NCBI GenBank assembly: GCA_963791885.1
Contig: CAWBUL010000005.1
Span: forward strand, 1,550,001 to 1,614,000
DNA length: 64,000 nt
Direction: 5' to 3'
From: CAVSUZ01 sp963791885
GTDB taxonomy: Bacteria > Pseudomonadota > Alphaproteobacteria > Acetobacterales > Acetobacteraceae
Made by a program: the position numbers and the translations under genes. Shown one piece after another: positions 61,729-64,000 of this stretch; position 1 is the stretch's first letter, and every line of letters begins with the position of its first letter. Below the pieces are notes generated by a model. The model ran no database searches and was not told where the DNA came from. It saw only the letters and a list, made by a program, of their open reading frames with translations.

Positions 61729-63141
61729 ATGGCGCCCGCCTCCCCACCCAGCCCCAAACGGCCTATCTTTACCGGCGTGGCCGCCAGAACTGCCCCCACA
61801 CCCGCGCCTCCGCAGGACCTCTTCGGGGAGCCTGAGATCACGCCGGCACCTTCGCCGGCGGGGCCGCGGCCGCTCGCGGACCGCCTGCGCCCGACCTCGC
61901 TGAATGAGGTTGTCGGGCAGGACCATCTCGTCGGCCCCGACGGCACGCTCACCCGCATGCTCGAACGAGGTTCGCTCGCCTCACTGATCCTTTGGGGCCC
62001 GCCCGGCAGCGGCAAAACCACGATCGCTCGCCTGCTCGCCGTCCAGGCGGGCCTGCACTTCGTCCAGCTCTCCGCTGTCTTCTCCGGCGTGGCCGACCTC
62101 AAGCGCGCTTTCGACGAGGCAGCCCGCCGTCGCGGCATAGGGCAGGGGACGTTGCTCTTCGTGGACGAAATCCATCGCTTCAACCGCGCCCAGCAGGACG
62201 GCTTCCTTCCCGTGGTGGAGGACGGCACCATCACCCTGATCGGCGCCACCACCGAAAACCCCTCCTTCGCCCTGAACGGCGCGCTGCTCTCACGCTGCCA
62301 GGTTCTGGTGCTGCGCAGGCTGGACGACACCGCGCTGGAGCAGCTCCTGCAGCGTGCCGAGGCCGAAGCCGGTCGTCCGGCACCGCTTACCCCGGATGCG
62401 CGCGCTGCGCTGCGCGCCATGGCCGATGGCGACGGGCGCTACCTGCTGAACATGGCCGAGCAGATCTTCGCGCTGCCGGAGAACACGGAAGCGCTCAACA
62501 CCGCCGGGCTGACCGCCCTGCTCGCCCGCCGCGCCGCGCTGTACGACAAGGACAGGGAGGAGCATTACAACCTGATCTCCGCCTTGCATAAGTCGCTGCG
62601 CGGCTCCGATCCGGATGCGGCTCTCTATTGGTTCGCGCGGATGCTGAATGGTGGAGAGGATCCTCGTTATCTGGCGCGTCGTCTGGTGCGCTTCGCCGCC
62701 GAGGATATCGGCATGGCTGATCCTAATGCCTTGCCCTTGGCGATTGCCGCGTGGGAAACTTATGAGCGGTTGGGCAGCCCGGAGGGCGAACTCGCGATCG
62801 CGGAAGCTGTTGTATATCTTGGAACGGCACCGAAATCGAACGCCGTGTACACGGCGTTGTCGGCCGCGCGTGCCGCAGCCAAATCGACCGGCAGCCTTAT
62901 GCCGCCGGCGCATATCCTCAACGCGCCGACGCGATTGATGAAGGACCTGGGCTACGGCGCCGGTTACGCCTACGACCACGGAGAGCAGGAGGCGTTCTCC
63001 GGGCAGAATTACTTTCCGGAGGGGATGGAGCGGGCCCAGTTCTACCATCCGACCGGCCGCGGGTTTGAACGTGAGATTGCCCGGCGGATCGAGCACTGGA
63101 ACGGTTTGCGCGCCGAGCGGCGTGCAAAGGAGCGGCGATGA
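61729..63141 (+). CDS. rarA: Replication-associated recombination protein A
   Basis: 470-aa clamp-loader-like AAA+ ATPase acting at stalled forks (also called MgsA). Landmarks are RPLADRLRPTSLNEVVGQDHL, Walker A WGPPGSGKTTIAR, Walker B LFVDEIHRFNRAQQD, IGATTENPSFALNGALLSR, and the tetramerisation end (YHPTGRGFEREIARRI). The first 40 residues are Pro-rich; the ATG at 61729 is the likeliest start. The next gene starts on its stop (ATGA). Confidence 0.94.
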   Translation: MAPASPPSPKRPIFTGVAARTAPTPAPPQDLFGEPEITPAPSPAGPRPLADRLRPTSLNEVVGQDHLVGPDGTLTRMLERGSLASLILWGPPGSGKTTIARLLAVQAGLHFVQLSAVFSGVADLKRAFDEAARRRGIGQGTLLFVDEIHRFNRAQQDGFLPVVEDGTITLIGATTENPSFALNGALLSRCQVLVLRRLDDTALEQLLQRAEAEAGRPAPLTPDARAALRAMADGDGRYLLNMAEQIFALPENTEALNTAGLTALLARRAALYDKDREEHYNLISALHKSLRGSDPDAALYWFARMLNGGEDPRYLARRLVRFAAEDIGMADPNALPLAIAAWETYERLGSPEGELAIAEAVVYLGTAPKSNAVYTALSAARAAAKSTGSLMPPAHILNAPTRLMKDLGYGAGYAYDHGEQEAFSGQNYFPEGMERAQFYHPTGRGFEREIARRIEHWNGLRAERRAKERR

Positions 63142-64000
63142 CCAAAACAGTCTCACACGCAACCGCCTTGACCCGACGGGCCGTGCTGGCCGGCGCCCCG
63201 GAACTCGTGGCATCGGCGCTCGCGGCGCCGTCGATCGTGCGCGCCCAAGGCACGCAACCGATCCTTATCGGAGAGATCAACAGCTACTCTCTCGCTCCAG
63301 CCTTTACGGTGCCCTACCGCAAAGGCTGGCAAATGGCGATGGACGAAGTCAACACCGGCGGCGGCGTGCTCGGTCGTCCGATCCAGATCCTCTCTCGTGA
63401 CGATGCGGGTAAGCCGCAGGAGGCGGTTCGCCTTGCGCGGCAACTCGTCACCAGCGACAAGGTCGATCTTCTGGCCGGCGGCTATCTGTCGAATGTGGGC
63501 CTCGCCCTCTCCAGCTACGCGCTGCACGCGAACAAACTGTACGTTGCCGGCGAGCCCCTGACCGATGCCCTGGTCTGGAGCGACGGCAATCGGATCTGCT
63601 TCCGCCTGCGTCCCTCCACCTACATGCTCGCTGCCATGCTCGTGCCGGACGCCGCGGCGTTACCGGCGAAGACCTGGGCGACAGTGGCGCCGAATTATGA
63701 ATATGGCCGATCAGCGGTGAAATGGTTCAAGCAGTTGCTGTCGGAGAAGCGACCGGACGCGCGTTTCATCGCCGAGCAGTGGCCGCAGCTGGATCACATC
63801 AACGCCGGCGCGACCGTCGAGGCACTGAACGCTGCCAAGCCTGATGCGATATTCAATGCAACGTTCGGACCAGACCTCACCAATTTCGTCCGTCAGGGCA
63901 ATTCCCGCGGGCTGTTCAAAAACCGCGCCGTCGTTTCCGTGCTGACGGGAGAGCCGGAATATCTCGAACCCCTTGGCAACGAAACGCCGACCGGCTGGAT
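63138..64000 (+). CDS. ABC transporter substrate-binding protein (Leu/Ile/Val or amide type), partial
   Basis: 287 residues before the window ends. The twin-arginine-type signal (LTRRAVLAGAPELVASALAA) predicts periplasmic export through Tat. The mature part is a type-1 periplasmic-binding fold of the LivJ/AmiC/UrtA kind (ILIGEINSYSLAPAFTVPYR, VNTGGGVLGRPIQILSRDD, GGYLSNVGLALSSYA). It starts on the rarA stop (ATGA). The permeases and ATPases, if present, lie beyond the window. Ligand probably a branched amino acid, amide or aromatic acid. Confidence 0.9.
   Translation, partial: MTKTVSHATALTRRAVLAGAPELVASALAAPSIVRAQGTQPILIGEINSYSLAPAFTVPYRKGWQMAMDEVNTGGGVLGRPIQILSRDDAGKPQEAVRLARQLVTSDKVDLLAGGYLSNVGLALSSYALHANKLYVAGEPLTDALVWSDGNRICFRLRPSTYMLAAMLVPDAAALPAKTWATVAPNYEYGRSAVKWFKQLLSEKRPDARFIAEQWPQLDHINAGATVEALNAAKPDAIFNATFGPDLTNFVRQGNSRGLFKNRAVVSVLTGEPEYLEPLGNETPTGW

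Overview
The window is high-GC chromosomal DNA, probably from an alphaproteobacterium, most likely an Acetobacteraceae-like member of the Rhodospirillales (inference). The pointers are the gene order nagZ / M50 protease / scpA / scpB / tatB / tatC / serS, the alphaproteobacterial SOS box GTTC-N7-GTTC in front of an imuA relative, and several enolase-superfamily paralogues. I saw no rRNA, tRNA or CRISPR array.

Left arm (1-17.5 kb). An SDR fragment and a D-2-hydroxyacid dehydrogenase are followed by a DUF2934 protein and a broken, SOS-controlled imuA. Next come a CheB-CheR-PAS-HWE histidine kinase with its single-domain response regulator, a divergent thioredoxin-like ferredoxin / DUF255 pair, an O6-alkylguanine methyltransferase, a quinone reductase, gatB and an M24 hydrolase. 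A decayed IS701-like element cuts off an M20 amidohydrolase. Beyond it lies a DUF899/DUF2182 module with a divergent HTH protein and a beta-propeller protein.

Accessory stretch (17.5-26.1 kb). Small hypothetical genes and a cold-shock protein lead to a group of alpha/beta and epoxide hydrolases, a YciI-like secreted protein, a SnoaL-like protein, an enoyl-CoA hydratase and a LysR regulator.

Island (26.4-42.4 kb). A P4-type integrase sits against the 3' end of guaA. Two displaced copies of that 3' end (26381 and 27501), each followed by similar sequence with a GACCGTCA motif about 224 bp inside, show that two elements accreted at one site. The island carried a large HNH-STAND NTPase-helical repeat protein resembling antiviral STAND (Avs) proteins. 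An IS5/IS427-type element now splits it with a CTAG duplication, and removing the element restores an open frame of 982 codons. Beside it are a truncated companion gene, an IS21-type element whose istA is interrupted by an IS66 element (8-bp duplication, frame restored on removal), a beheaded FAD oxidoreductase, an AlkA glycosylase and an AlpA-like regulator.

Core operon (42.4-51.5 kb, minus strand). The order is nagZ, site-2 protease, scpA, scpB, tatB, tatC, serS, a CoA-binding/MetY fusion and guaA, with many 4-base overlaps. tatA is not in its usual place and scpB carries a frameshift.

Right arm (51.7-64 kb). A lone SsuB/TauB-type ATPase, an ACC deaminase, three enolase-superfamily enzymes, a YghU-type glutathione transferase, an alpha/beta hydrolase with a Cys nucleophile, a TPR protein, an Ntn-hydrolase-like protein, rarA and a Tat-exported ABC substrate-binding protein suggest uptake and breakdown of sugar-acid or plant-derived compounds. 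Single-base indels, several of them in homopolymers, break six or more genes. They could be real decay or residual sequencing error.
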